Source: Piezodorus guildinii (Eukaryota > Arthropoda > Insecta > Hemiptera > Pentatomidae). Taken from it: a stretch of DNA of 64,000 nt. The notes beneath the pieces were generated by a model. That model saw only the letters and a program-made list of their open reading frames with translations. It made no database searches and was not told where the DNA came from. The DNA is taken from the NCBI GenBank assembly GCA_023052935.1, contig CM041292.1:101162426-101226425 (forward strand), in the 5' to 3' direction. A program made the translations under genes and the position numbers. This document shows, piece by piece, positions 46,483 through 57,085 of the stretch. How positions within the stretch are numbered: the stretch's first letter is position 1; each line of letters starts with the position of its first letter.

Positions 46483-46639
46483 TGTGCGGCTGCCACTCTG
46501 CTGGTACGCTCCTCAATGTTCTTCCCGGGCAGACTGCGCCGACGCTTCCTGTCGCCTCCACGCGCTCTTCCTGCTTCGCTGACCGCCTCCTCGAACAGGG
46601 ACATCTGTATCCGTCTCTGTGTCTGCCGTCTCGGATCCT

Positions 46640-47751
46640 CTAGACGATCCACTCGCTGATCCGACTGACCTTCTTATAAACCTTCTTGGACGAACGTCCT
46701 GCGCATTGATCTCCATCGGTTCTGGCTGGTGTGTATCCCGACGCCGGTACAAGTGGGGACAGTGTCTCGCCAGGTGTCACCTCCGTTCCGCATTCAAAGC
46801 ATCGAGTGCGCGGACACTGGGCTACTAGGTGTCCTATCTTGCCACACCCATGGCACTTACGATCCTCCCGCCGTCCATTGTTTCGTGGTCTCGCCTGACC
46901 TGTCCGGCGCTCTCCTTGCTGGGGACGGTCTCTCCTAGCTTCCCGGTACTCCTCTTCTTCTCCATGGCTGAGCGCTCCTTGGTTGGTTGTACGCAACTCT
47001 CGTCCATCCTGACTCCTCTATCTCCATTCGGGATTCCTCCTCTCTGGCACTGGCGTCCATCATTTCCTGCGCACAGTCGATGAACGAGCGCTCTCTCGGG
47101 AACCCTTCCCGTTTGCCTGTTTCTTTCGCCAGCTGCACCTTCAACATTATCGCCAGGAAATCCATTCTGAAGTGGACCTCCTCGACACTAGCAGTCTCTC
47201 TCATTTTTTCGGTTATGCGGTTGAACTTCGTAAGCAGTTCTCCCGCATACTGGCCATTAGACTGACGCGGCTTTTTTGACTCTCTAAGCATGTGGAACGC
47301 ATCTTCTTCGGGGCCCATCTTCCCCCTCCATAGGCCTTCTTCAATCGTTCCTTGACGATATCCCAGGGTGTCTCTTCATCCCCCTGGATATGATTCAGGA
47401 TGTTCCTCCTGACCCTGCAGACCACCGCAGCCTTCAATGCTGCAGCATCCTCCCCATCTAATAAGTTCTCAGACATTTTGGAGATGATTCTGGCCATCAG
47501 ACGATCGCCCCTTTTAAAAAATGATTCAGCTCACCAATCTCCCCGGTGAATCTGTCGAGGTCGGATATGGCTTTTCTCAGCTCCTGGGCCGTGGCGGTTT
47601 GGACTTTTATCCATTCTAATGTCGTTCTGTGCGCCTGCGCCAACGAAACTTCCGGAAGTGGCGGAAGTACATTTGCCGCCGTCGGTGCTGGTTCGGTTGG
47701 TGGTACGTTCAGTACTGCCGGTCTTAACACAACATTTTCCGCCATGATCAC
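46640..47751 (-). pseudogene. Gypsy Gag
   Basis: Four overlapping frames cover it. The first (47751-47497) has a Pro/Ala-rich N-terminus and ends with TGA overlapping the ATG of the second (TGATG at 47495-47499). The second and third (47497-46935) carry the helical capsid-like region (LKAAVVCRVRRNILNHIQG, LLTKFNRITEKM). The last (46996-46640) holds a CCHC nucleocapsid knuckle, CHGCGKIGHLVAQC, followed by a partial second, CFECGTE. Frame switches lie near 47320 (beside a G run) and 46985. The TGATG overlap could be genuine reinitiation or an indel. Confidence 0.8.
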
Positions 47752-47884
47752 TATTTAAACCAATTTTAACGGAGAGAGAGAAAGAGAGAAAAGAGAAGAA
47801 AAAAAAATTAAATAACAATAAAGCTGAAGATTTCCAGACGCGGGAAATAATAATAGAAAGAAAAAAAAATATACTGTCTAAAGG

Positions 47885-47902
47885 TCCCGGGTTTCGGCAC
47901 CA
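47885..47902 (-). promoter_or_regulatory. Primer-binding site for tRNA-Phe
   Basis: TGGTGCCGAAACCCGGGA on the coding strand directly abuts the 5' LTR and is complementary to the 3' end of eukaryotic tRNA-Phe (CCCGGGTTTCGGCA plus CCA) over 18 bases. Confidence 0.9.
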
Positions 47903-48083
47903 CTTATGAGCTGGCCAATATAAAACTTAAAAAAAAAGGAAAAAGGGGCACAATAATAACTCACTTGATGGCTAGTTAAACACTGATTTATTGATACATA
48001 TAATCCTCTATATATACATTCAAGGTGTTTACATCCAGTGAGTTGGAATTAAGGCTGATACTCAACCTTATCAGACCTTAACT
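47902..48083 (-). repeat. Gypsy 5' LTR
   Basis: 182 bp, near identical to the 3' LTR; it shares one base with the primer-binding site. Confidence 0.9.
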
Positions 48084-48114
<31 letters not shown>

Positions 48115-48132
48115 TATATATATATATATATT
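48084..48132. repeat. (TA)n tract flanking gypsy
   Basis: A TA tract with one interruption, matching the (TA)n tract at 42669-42734 on the other side: the original target. Confidence 0.9.
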
Positions 48133-48640
48133 ATTGTTTGATCAGTTCTCGACTGTTGATAATTTAAGTTTGTGTTGTTCTTAGGTTTCAGTCAATGAAT
48201 AAACAATTTTATCCATAAATTTAGACGTTCTCGCTGGGGTCTGGACTCAGCAGTCTGAATCCATTATATTTTCATAAGCCTGGAAGATGGTACCCACTGG
48301 AAGATCTCTCCATCCAGTATTACTGAGGCGAAAGCCTGCAGTTGCAACCACCACATACAGTGGACTTACGAATGATCAACTTGATATACTTCAAATGGTA
48401 GATCTGAAAGGCCTGTACTTTTGCATTATTTTTTTTTGCAATTGTTTTATTATTTATTTGTTTGTACAATAAAGGAGATAAGAAAAAATAAAATAAATAA
48501 ATAAATTCAGGACTAAATGTAATAGCGACAAAAAAGATTTAACCAAAATTTTTCAAATCCGGGAAAGGATAGAGAATAACTGAAAAAAGACGTAAAATTC
48601 AAAAATATTGAGCGGAATTTTCTGGACGATTTCCAATGTA

Positions 48641-49252
48641 CTAAACCGTGCGCATTTGAATCCATAGGTCAGAAAAGATCAAGGTGTACAAGCCACACCT
48701 TATATAAATTATTTAAACAAATAAAAATAATGAAAAAAACAATTACAATAGAAAGGTGTGGTCAGATACAATGTTTGCATCAAATAAAATTCTGACCTTC
48801 TAATTTGAATACCCGAGGTTAAAAAGGTGTTTCGTGAGGTTTAACTGATTAATCAATTTCATTAATTTATTTTAAGAAATAATAGATTGGCATACAAATT
48901 TCAGGCCTTGCTCGAGAGTGAAAAAAAAATTCAAGCTCAGCACACGACTTTCACATGTCTCCATTATTTATATCAATTCAAGAATTTTTAAACATATTTG
49001 TAAACTAAAATAAGTTGTTAAAAAATTATTATGTTGGATATAAATAAAGACATGTGTTTTTTAAATAATCTATTATATTATTATCTACGACAATCAGTTT
49101 ATTTTATCGGCTTTTCACCATTTTCCGTCAACTTTTACAATAGTATGTATAAGATAATATTTATTCTAAAATCTTAAGCATTCCAACGCTGTATTATCTC
49201 TCGGGCGTATTGTTGTCTTAATTATGAAATTTCGTTTACGCGCGGTAGTTAC

Positions 49253-49254
<2 letters not shown>
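48641..49254. other. AT-rich sequence, nothing recognised
   Basis: No feature is supported. Confidence 0.4.
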
Positions 49255-49287
<33 letters not shown>

Positions 49288-49510
49288 CTTTTTGTGAGAC
49301 TTGGTCATTTGGATTCAGGAAACCCTAAAACGTGTATTTCCGTTAAAAACTGGAATTCGAAAATTTTCACGATTGCAATACTTTCCCTTACTATATATTT
49401 CATAGGAAAATGGAACAGCGTTATGAGTTTTTATCAGGGTCCGATAAATGCCGCAGTGGCAGCTTCTATTTACGCAAAAAGAATTCGATCCTTTCAAATG
49501 GTCCGATAAG
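49255..49510 (+). repeat. Interspersed repeat Y, copy 1, with (CA)n head
   Basis: (CA)14-15 is followed by 'gacctttttgtgaga', 'accctaaaacgtgtatttcc', 'gttaaaaactggaattcg' and 'attttcacgattgcaatact'. The same order occurs inverted at 58370-58520. Probably a transposon terminus. Confidence 0.65.
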
Positions 49511-49794
49511 GTCCAAAATGTCAGGAGCCTTACTACATCATTATAAACAGAGAAAAATGACATTAACCTGGAACACAACGTCTTAATATTTGCATGCCAA
49601 TAAGAAGTATCAGATAGCAATCTTACAGAGTGATCAGGAAATACTGAGGAAGGAGTCAATTTTTATATTATCAAATAAAAAGACTTTTATTTCATAATTC
49701 TTTTATTTTTCAAATAAACAGCATAGATACTGGTAAATTTCTTGTTGTTTCTCAAAAGAGTGTAGTAGACAATAATTTATTTTTATTTATTTAT

Positions 49795-50005
49795 TTTTTT
49801 TCCACCCCTACCTCACCTTTGAAGGCTATACGGGGATTTCTCGGACCAGGGGGTGAGTGCGGGAGGATTAATGCTTAGATAATAGTCCCCTCCGGTTCCG
49901 AGAGTTGAACTCGTAATTTTTGGTTTCAAGGTATTAGTCATCTGGTAGCTAGGTAATGCGTGTTTAAAGCAACGGGCGCTAACCATCCCCGCCCCTAGTA
50001 GACAC
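49795..50005 (-). repeat. Possible tRNA-derived SINE, family C
   Basis: The minus strand starts 'ggggcggggatggttagcgc' (A-box-like) and has 'cgagttcaactctcgg' (B-box-like) about 75 bp on, then a pyrimidine-rich body. Only one copy is in the window. Confidence 0.4.
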
Positions 50006-50344
50006 TAATTGTCTGATTTGACCTCCTCTGCGACTTACCAAAAATCTATACAATAAAATATACTTTTTTATATACCCGTAAGATGATTATTTACTTCTCA
50101 GACTGGCTTCTAAGTAACATGACTCAGAAAACAAGAGTCGTGTTTTTAACAGATTACTTCAAATAAAGACTTATCCTCATCATTAAAGAATGGACAAATA
50201 ATCAGTAATTTTTTTTTACTATTGAAGTGTAAAATTTAAACCATCATGATTTATAGAAACTATTTTCCCAATCTATTCATTTGTTGTTACTATTTTTTTT
50301 TTCTTTTTTTTTTTTTTATAAATTTAACATAAAATATTCTCTTA
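50006..50344. other. AT-rich sequence, nothing recognised
   Basis: T runs near 50290-50320; no gene. Confidence 0.4.
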
Positions 50345-51590
50345 AACTTTAAAATTATTTCAATTAATTCTTTTGATATTATTCCAAATTTCCAGTATGG
50401 TTTTAAACAAAATCATTCTACAATACAACAGTGTTACCGATTGGTTGATTATATTTCTTTTTCGTTAGAATCAAAACATTACTGTCCGGGAGTATTTTTG
50501 GATATGAGTCAGGCCTTTGACAGAATATGGCACGATGGTTTGCTCGCTAAGTTAAAAACATTTCTTAGTCCGAACATATTATTTAATTTTACATTCGTAC
50601 TTAAATGATAGGTTTTTCCGTGTAAGAGTAGGTTCTGAGTTCTCTAATATTAAACAAATAAAAGCAGGTGTACCTCAAGGCAGTGTTTTAGGTCCAACAC
50701 TTTTTAATATATATTGCTCTGACATCCCACAGCATCCAGAAACACTTATAGCAACCTTTGCTGACGATTCAGCTATCTGACATCCAACAAAGATGCCTCT
50801 AAGGCTTCTAAGGCACTCCAAGAACATCTGGACGACATAGCTTGCTGGGCAAAAACATGGAAAATAAAAATGAATCAATCAAAGAGCCTGTTCGTCACAT
50901 TTTCTTTAAAACATGACTCCTGCCCCCAGGTCTTTTACGATACTATTCCTATACCAGTTTCTGACACAGTACGTTATTTAGGACATTTACCTTGACAAAC
51001 GACTAACATGAGCATACACACCTCAAACGAAAAAGAAAAGAACTAAATCAACGATATGGACTTCTTTCAAGGTTACTAGACAAACGTTCAAAATTATCAT
51101 TGACGAACAAATTAACTATTTATAAAGTACTAATAAAACCCATTTGGACTTATGGCATTGAGTTATGGGGAACAGCAAAAAAGTCAAACATCAAAATTAT
51201 TCAATCATTTCAATCAAAATTACTTAGGGAAATTATAAATGCCCCTTTTTACGTATCTAACGAGACACTACATACTGACCTAGACATTCCATTCGTCATT
51301 GCAACTGCCACTGATCGCTACAAAAATTTCATGATAGACTGACCCTAAATTCAAACCCGCTGACTCAAAACCTATCAACTGCCACAAACCCATATAATTC
51401 GCCCAGAAGACTATCGAGGCGTTGGCCAAGAGACCTGAAATATTGAAAGTTATTAGTTTTTTTTTTATCTATGTAGTTTGTTACATCTGTTGTTAGCATA
51501 TTTGCTTATTGAAAAAAAAAAAGCAGATAGCAAATACAATTGTAATGCCAAAAAAAAAACTCTATGAATAAATAAATAAATAAATAAAAA
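50345..51590 (+). pseudogene. Jockey LINE RT, 5'-truncated
   Basis: Plus-strand frames give QYGFKQNHSTIQQ, VFLDMSQAFDRIWHDGLLAKL (motif A), GVPQGSVLGPTLF in another frame and FADDSAI (motif C, catalytic Asp pair present). They continue with HLDDIACWAKTWKIKMNQSK, the thumb, ILIKPIWTYGIELWG-type sequence (51100-51342) and RRLSRRWPRDL. The tail is short and ends in (AAAT)n. At least four frame breaks and stops make it inactive. ORF1, the endonuclease and the RT fingers are missing. Confidence 0.8.
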
Positions 51591-51791
51591 TTATTTCAGT
51601 ATCAGTTATATGCATTTGAAGTAGGTATTATTAATTCAAATATACGTAACAATGTATCTCTAAATGGTGGATCCCATAACCTGTAACTGACTTTTTAAAA
51701 ATAGTATTTATAAAACTCTAATAAGAGCAAAATATCCTATGAAAATATTGATATAAATCTATTAAAAAAATCGACCATCTCACTTTTACAG

Positions 51792-52029
51792 AGCCGTTTC
51801 ACAATCAAAGATTGGAATGCTGAATTGTTTTCGAAGAAAGAACCTGTCACATTCAAATCACGTAGCAGATAAATTTTCTCCAGTTCAACAGTTTACTTGT
51901 GGAGCTGAATAACTTCTGAATAAGCAATATTTCTTCGTATTGGTTTCAGATGTTACCTTTAAAAGAATATTCGTAGACTTAAACGCGATACCTGTAAATA
52001 TTGCACTATTCGCAATAAGAAACTCCATA
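51792..52029 (+). other. Weak exon-like segment
   Basis: After 'tttacag' at 51791 a frame reads SRFTIKDWNAELFSKKEPVT, and after 'ggtttcag' at 51949 another reads DVTFKRIFVDLNAIPVNIAL before a TAA. Both look protein-like, but the donors are poor and the implied intron between them is very short. I do not recognise a protein. Confidence 0.2.
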
Positions 52030-52686
52030 CGAAAATAAATCGAAGGGCCTCACAGACTAACACTTCATCGCCATGTCACCAAGGACTGACATAGTCATCG
52101 TACTAACTTTTTTTCCTTCAGTTATCAAAGATAAAAGGCACAAGTTCATCAGGTTTGACATTTAATGTGTTTTTTAATTGGTCGTGAAATAAAAAAACAA
52201 ACAATACAAATTGCCTTTATAGTGAAATTTCATATCAAAACTGTATTTTAAAATGATTTAATATTTTATTAATGGATAAACACTTCTGTTATAAAATAAA
52301 ATATATATAATAAAAATGTAAAACAGTTGTATTAGCCAATTTAAACACATCTTGAAAAGAATCTTAACTTTTTTAATTCTCCTAAAATTGTATTCTTATC
52401 ATCTAAGTTTATTGTTTTGTATATATCGTGCGAATGTAATGTAATTAAAATGTACTAAATTGGACTGATTATAATATTACTTAATCAAGAACTGTTTTTC
52501 AGAAAAAAAAAAATTCTCCTACAATAAAAAATAAAAATCTACGAAACTTCTCCTCTAAATTTAATAAACACATATTGAAAACATGTGAAAAGTTTAATTA
52601 TTATATATTTAAATTAATCATTTAGAAATGCTACGATATTAAAACGTTTAATAAGTAGTACCTTATGTTTGAGCTAAACCGTTACG
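52030..52686. other. AT-rich sequence, nothing recognised
   Basis: No feature is supported. Confidence 0.4.
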
Positions 52687-53326
52687 TTAATTCTTTATTT
52701 TATTCATCTTCTTTGATTTTTTTCGTGTAGCGTCGGAAGTTTCATCTTTCTTCATCGCTCTTTTAAATTTTTTCTTTTTGTTCAGTTCTTTCATTTATAA
52801 AAAGGATCGAGTTCTAACATATGTTGAAATAGTATTTTGCTTTTAAAATTTATAGTTGACTTTTAGAAAATAGCTGTTTATATTTAATCAAATCATGTTT
52901 TAATTTAGTTATTACCCGTTGGGCACACTTTAGTTCATTTTTTAATGAAATTATTTTTTCTTTTAGTTCTTTATTTTCGTTTGTTTCGTTTCGTTTAATT
53001 GGATGTTCTATTCTGCGAATTTTGAATTTATTATTTTCATACAATTACGTTTATCTACACGAATTTCTCTTACAATATAGCCCAAACTGTCGGTTGAAGA
53101 TGAAATTGTTGCTATTTTCTTGTGATGGTACGAGAATTAAATAAATTAAATTAAAAGAATAATTTACGTCATGATAGTAGGACTAATAATTCCAATTTCA
53201 AATTTCTTTCATAATTAGTCAGTAAGAAATGTTTTTATTTTAGAAAAACGTGAAATGACAAGTTCAGTTTTTTAGCTTTATACGAATGGTGTGTATTGTA
53301 CAACCGGCAACGGCAGAATTTGGCAT
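52687..53326 (-). pseudogene. Decayed THAP-type zinc-finger gene start with coiled-coil and basic tail
   Basis: On the minus strand ATG at 53326 reads MPNSAVAGCTIHTIRIK, close to the THAP start MP..C.V.GC, with Ser where the first Cys is expected. In another frame LSFHVF follows (about 53261-53244), as the SFH.FP element does in THAP domains. Further on (53044-52850) an open frame rich in K/E/L heptads (ELKEKIISLKNELKCAQRVI) resembles the coiled coil after THAP domains. A last 35-codon ATG frame (52794-52687) is strongly basic. Frame breaks separate all blocks. It may be a domesticated-transposon or P-element-like relic, or a host gene. The THAP reading rests on few residues. Confidence 0.45.
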
Positions 53327-53330
53327 TTTT

Positions 53331-53540
53331 AAACCGAAATAATTACTTAGCCTATCGATAAAATCAATAAAAACGTTGCGAATACTATAAACACAACCAC
53401 CGTGGTGAGAGAGCGAAATACAAATAGCTAAATACAATTACAGTGTATTTGTGTCTTTAAGACGGGCCGGTCTACGTGACGTCATCTGGCTGGCAATCTA
53501 CCTCGTGAGCCCTACCGTATTGTTCTTGCCACCTTGAATA
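53331..53540 (-). promoter_or_regulatory. Promoter-like region upstream of THAP remnant
   Basis: This 200-bp stretch is richer in GC and CpG than its surroundings and contains a perfect cAMP-response-like palindrome TGACGTCA (53477-53484). It lies upstream of the ATG at 53326 on the minus strand, where a promoter would be expected. Confidence 0.3.
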
Positions 53541-53749
53541 AACTGATGTAACATTATTGATAATCAAAATACGAACAAAACGTTCCTAATAATATAATAT
53601 ACTCTAACTGTATCATAATAACAACTTATAACGGAGTTCTCTGGCTCTAGAATTTGGGGGGTACTTATACGAAGGGATAGGAGGAGGTGAGGGAAGGCGG
53701 CAAAGATCAAATAAAGGGATAGGTATCGTGGGACATATGGTATCACTTA

Positions 53750-54000
53750 CGGCAGCGTTACACCGTGAGAAATATGGTATGTGTAGGTGAGGTGAAAGTA
53801 AGTCTTGTGAGTGTTCAAGAAAGTAGCAGGAGAGGGGATTTGTTTAGAATAAATTTAGATAATGACATCAAATATTACTATCAGAAAAATCCTATAATAT
53901 CATTTATACTATTTTTAAAACAAGATAATAAACTCAATGATAAAGTTATATCAAAACAAACAAGTGTAATGTCATATCATGAAAACGTGTTTTTTAATGT
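53750..54000 (+). mobile_element. MITE-like element W, copy 2 (left part)
   Basis: It matches 34863-35115 in order: 'cggcagcgttacaccgtgag', 'gtgaggtgaaagtaa', 'aatgacatcaaatattact', 'gataaagttatatcaaaaca'. It stops before the right arm. Confidence 0.7.
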
Positions 54001-54060
54001 GGTAATCCTCCGAGGCGACTGAAAAGAAGACCTCCAGACCTCCAGACATTTTCATGACTT
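54001..54060 (+). mobile_element. Jockey 3' coding fragment
   Basis: 'cctccgaggcgactgaaaag' encodes PRRLKR, the last residues of Jockey RTs as at 56930. It joins MITE W and is followed by a T run. Confidence 0.4.
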
Positions 54061-54439
54061 TTTTTTTTTCATTCTGGATGTTTACTCATTGTGATCTTTT
54101 ATAAAGTTTTAAATTACTATAAATAAATACAAAATTATAATTCACATCACACACCTGTATTGTGACTGAGTTCTTTCAACTAAAAAAACCCGTTTTCAAT
54201 AATTCAGCTCAGGGAGTCCAAGGAATTCTGTACCTGATAATATACTTCCGGTTTTCTACAAATAGACTTAATATACTTATTAATAAATGTTCATATTCAT
54301 CAATAAGTCGGTCCCTTTACTAAATTAGTATATTATCTGTTTTAAATTGATTTCATATAGCTTACATTAATCTAATATAATAAAGAGATTCATAAAAGCA
54401 GGAGAACGTGTTAATAATTATGAGCCCTAGAGAAAATAA
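54061..54439. other. AT-rich sequence, nothing recognised
   Basis: No feature is supported. Confidence 0.4.
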
Positions 54440-54620
54440 GTACCCAGGCGATGGTGGCCAATAAGGTTACGGCATCGGAGCAATTAAACAGCTCCGATTA
54501 GGATCTAAGTCAATTGCCGACCGAGTACATCTCAATAGGCCTTCCAATTAACGCTGTAGTAATTTGCATTTAAGATCCGATACTTATTGGCAAGGCGTTT
54601 TCCGCCTAAGGAGGTACTAA
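54440..54620 (+). repeat. Possible tRNA-like repeat
   Basis: 'ggtggccaataaggttacgg' resembles a tRNA-Ser/Leu D-arm. It is followed by ATCGGAGC ... GCTCCGAT, an 8-bp stem with a 9-base loop like an anticodon arm. No clear B box; too degenerate to be a tRNA gene. Confidence 0.25.
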
Positions 54621-54839
54621 CAAAGATAGCTGATCCATCTATTGTTTTAAACAAAAAGAAACAATTTTAAGCAGGACACATAACATAAAATGCATATATG
54701 GCTTTATTTATCACTTAGTTCGTCTTCTTTAAAGAAATCATTTTTTTTTCTTTTCTAAACAAGAACTACAAACTTATAGTCAAATGAACAAATGGATAGT
54801 CTTCAAAAAGGATGAAGATGCTGAACATTTTAAAAATCT

Positions 54840-55820
54840 ACAATAATAATCTCTAAATAATCTGGGAATCACCTTCGATCAAACCTTGTCCTGAAAAAAC
54901 CATATCTCCGAAATCTCTCGTCGCACATTCTCCACCTTAAAACTCCTAAATTACCTACGTCGCCTTCTTCCATTTGAAGCCCGTAGGCTTTTGGTTAGTT
55001 CCTTAACATCCCCTTTCCTCCCTCCTCCCCCCCATTTTAGAACTGCTGTGCGATGTATGGGAAGTTCTCTGGAGATCTCGAAGCAAAACTAAAACTATTA
55101 TTAAACTGATTTATCCGCTTCGTCTTTGAGATATCCAGGGACACCTCTGTCATCCGCTTCTACGAAGAGTTGAAGTGGTTTTACCCTTCCTACAGTTGCA
55201 AGTACTTCTAGCATCCTTCCACTTTCAAGTTCATCAATCCAGCCGTCCGTCTTACCTATCAGATTTGTTTCTTTTCAAATCCTCAGTCCACTCCCGCAAC
55301 ACTCGCTCACGGCCATCGGACCTGTATATAACGTCCCATCGAACCGCCGTTTTCGAGAGATCTTTCCTAATTCTAATGGAACTCTATTCCTTCTTATATC
55401 CGTGACTCCAATACTCTTCCAACATTCAAATCGCGTCTATACAATCACTTCCTGCCCCTCCAACTTCTAAAAAATCCTAACTAGTTTACTAATTTCAATT
55501 AATGTTAGAAACAAAAAAAAATGTTTATTTATTTATTATATTTTATGTTATGATGTATTTTCAACATGTTATATTATCACTATGTTATTTTTAAAAAAAT
55601 CAATGCAAAGTTCTTTTCCTCAAAATTGTATAAATGTACATATTTATTATTTTGTTTATTATCTAGTTTAATTCTCAATATTATTATTTGAGGTTGATTT
55701 AAATCTATTATAATTATTTGTATTTTTTTATTTTTATTTTTTTTTTATAATCTAAGACCGTCAAGTTTTTATTTCAATTTTCTTGCAAAGTTATTTTAAA
55801 GGGACTAGTCCCAGAATAAA
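54840..55820 (+). mobile_element. CR1-like LINE, 5'-truncated 3' end
   Basis: It starts at the thumb (NLGITFDQTLS, then a stop) and continues through LRRLLPFEARRLLVS-type sequence, RPSYLSDLFLF and a degenerate LWNSIPSYIRDS end. The 3' UTR closes with GGGACTAGTCCC and 'agaataaataaagaa', as in the element at 2869-6767. Several stops. Confidence 0.75.
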
Positions 55821-55924
55821 TAAAGAATTTATAATTATTATTATATACGATATCGATATCAATAATTGAAAATTACAAATACTATTTATAAATATTTTAC
55901 ATATTTTAACTCATTAAAACATCA

Positions 55925-56183
55925 TTTGCTTATTCATTATTTGCTACTGTGTGTAATGGACGATGCCAAAGTGGGAGTTCCGAATTTTTCATATGTGGGA
56001 TTAATTAGGATAGAGATCTTACAAGAGTACCTAACATCGCAGAGCCACGGAACCACCATTTTACATCTCCTCCTTAGGACAGCATAACCAAGAATTTTTA
56101 ACTCTCTTAAAACCCAGGATTTAACTCGAGACCTTGGCCATAGAGGACTGTAATGCTATCCACTACACAACCCCACAGATGAC
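55925..56183 (-). repeat. SINE family A copy
   Basis: The complement gives the head 'ggggtcatctgtggggttgt', the B-box position 'ctcgagttaaatcc', and the body through 'gggagttccgaatttttc' (complement) to the 3' tail. Confidence 0.75.
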
Positions 56184-56299
56184 CCCTTTAAAGCATTAAT
56201 ACATAGCGTATATACAAATGACTTTTTTTTTGTTTTAAAACGTATAGTACTAGATATCCCAGAGCAGTCATATCTTCTTAGGTTAAATTCATTTTAAGT

Positions 56300-57085
56300 T
56301 GATAAAAGCTGATATCCCAACCCATCCCAACACCTTCCTTCCAGCCTATGCTAATGACACTTGTGTGTTATCAGTCAATAATGATCCTCAAACTCTTCAA
56401 TCCCACATCAGAGACCTTGAGGTATGGTATCAGAATTGGAAAATTAAAATCAATTCCGAAAAAAATCTCCAAATTACTTTTACCCTTCGTCGTAAACCTA
56501 TGACATCCTGCCCTACAGTATCCTTTAATAATACTCCGCTTGTTCCAGTTGAACATATCCACTACCTAGGATTTCTACTTGACAAACGTCAAACATGGAA
56601 TCCGCACACAAGACTGAAATGACAAGAAACTGCCCGTCACTTTCGCTTACTACAACACTTACAGGACAGACGCTCCAACCTTCTACTTATCTAAAAAAGG
56701 CTCATCTATATCACCATCATCAGGCATATCTGGACTTACGGTGTTGAGCTTTGGGGCTCCTCTACTAAACCATAAAATTGTTGCCATATTCAATCCTTAC
56801 AGTCCAAAATCCTTCAAAAAATCCTCAATGCTCCTTATTGAGCATATAAATTGATATTATAAATTATCAATCCAATCTAACCCACTAGTTTTAATCCTTG
56901 CTTCCTCTTCCATTCCTGACATCCTCCGAGTCTGAAAAGAAGATGGTCTCGAGAGACCTTCTAGGTTAGATTCCCCAGTGGAGTGATGCCAATGGGCATT
57001 TTCTCTTCATTTATTTTATCATTACCAGCATTTTTACTTGTTGTATTACAAAACACAGTTGTAAATTTCAATAAAAATATTAAAA
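56300..57085 (+). pseudogene. Jockey family C LINE, 5'-truncated
   Basis: Begins just before the RT motif C, which reads YANDTCVL: the first catalytic Asp of the usual ADD is Asn. It continues with LQITFTLRRKP, YLGFLLDKRQTWNPHTRLK, then a stop, IWTYGVELWGSST, and the PRV-KRRWSRDLL-type end. The 3' UTR (from 56980) shares 'cagttgtaaatttcaataaa' with the minus-strand copy at 60966. Frameshifts and the Asp change make it inactive. Confidence 0.8.

Larger units (their letters stand above)
42735..48083 (-). mobile_element. Ty3/gypsy LTR retrotransposon
   Basis: A 5.35-kb minus-strand element has 182-183-bp LTRs, a tRNA-Phe primer-binding site, a polypurine tract and the order gag - protease - RT - RNase H - integrase, which defines Metaviridae. 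No envelope gene is present. The LTRs begin AGT and end AGT on the coding strand rather than TG...CA. It sits in a (TA)n tract, so the target duplication (probably TATA) cannot be resolved. Coding DNA is GC- and CpG-rich, unlike all surroundings. The frames are broken in several places, yet the LTRs differ only by two small indels. Confidence 0.9.
42290..48640. mobile_element. Inverted-repeat element X, copy 2 (split by gypsy element)
   Basis: 42290-42660 follows the left half of copy 1 in order ('cactcaacatatttgattttcat', 'agtcaccttcgcgg', 'aaacgag', 'actttttcttatatagttta'). 48545-48640 follows its right arm ('aggatagagaataactg', 'ttgagcggaa', 'ggacgatttcca'). The gypsy element at 42735-48083 lies between. 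The right internal part (48133-48540) includes a GC-richer stretch absent from copy 1. Confidence 0.6.

Noticed and set aside
43158..48083. CRISPR array or prokaryotic island suggested by the GC-rich block
   Set aside because: The GC-rich block is fully explained by a Ty3/gypsy element; no spaced repeats are present.
49315..49659. 114-codon minus-strand frame
   Set aside because: Half of it lies in interspersed repeat Y, and the rest shows no domain; no initiation context.
54440..54520. tRNA gene
   Set aside because: The arm-like hairpin has an 8-bp stem and there is no T-arm or acceptor stem pairing; at most a decayed tRNA-like repeat.
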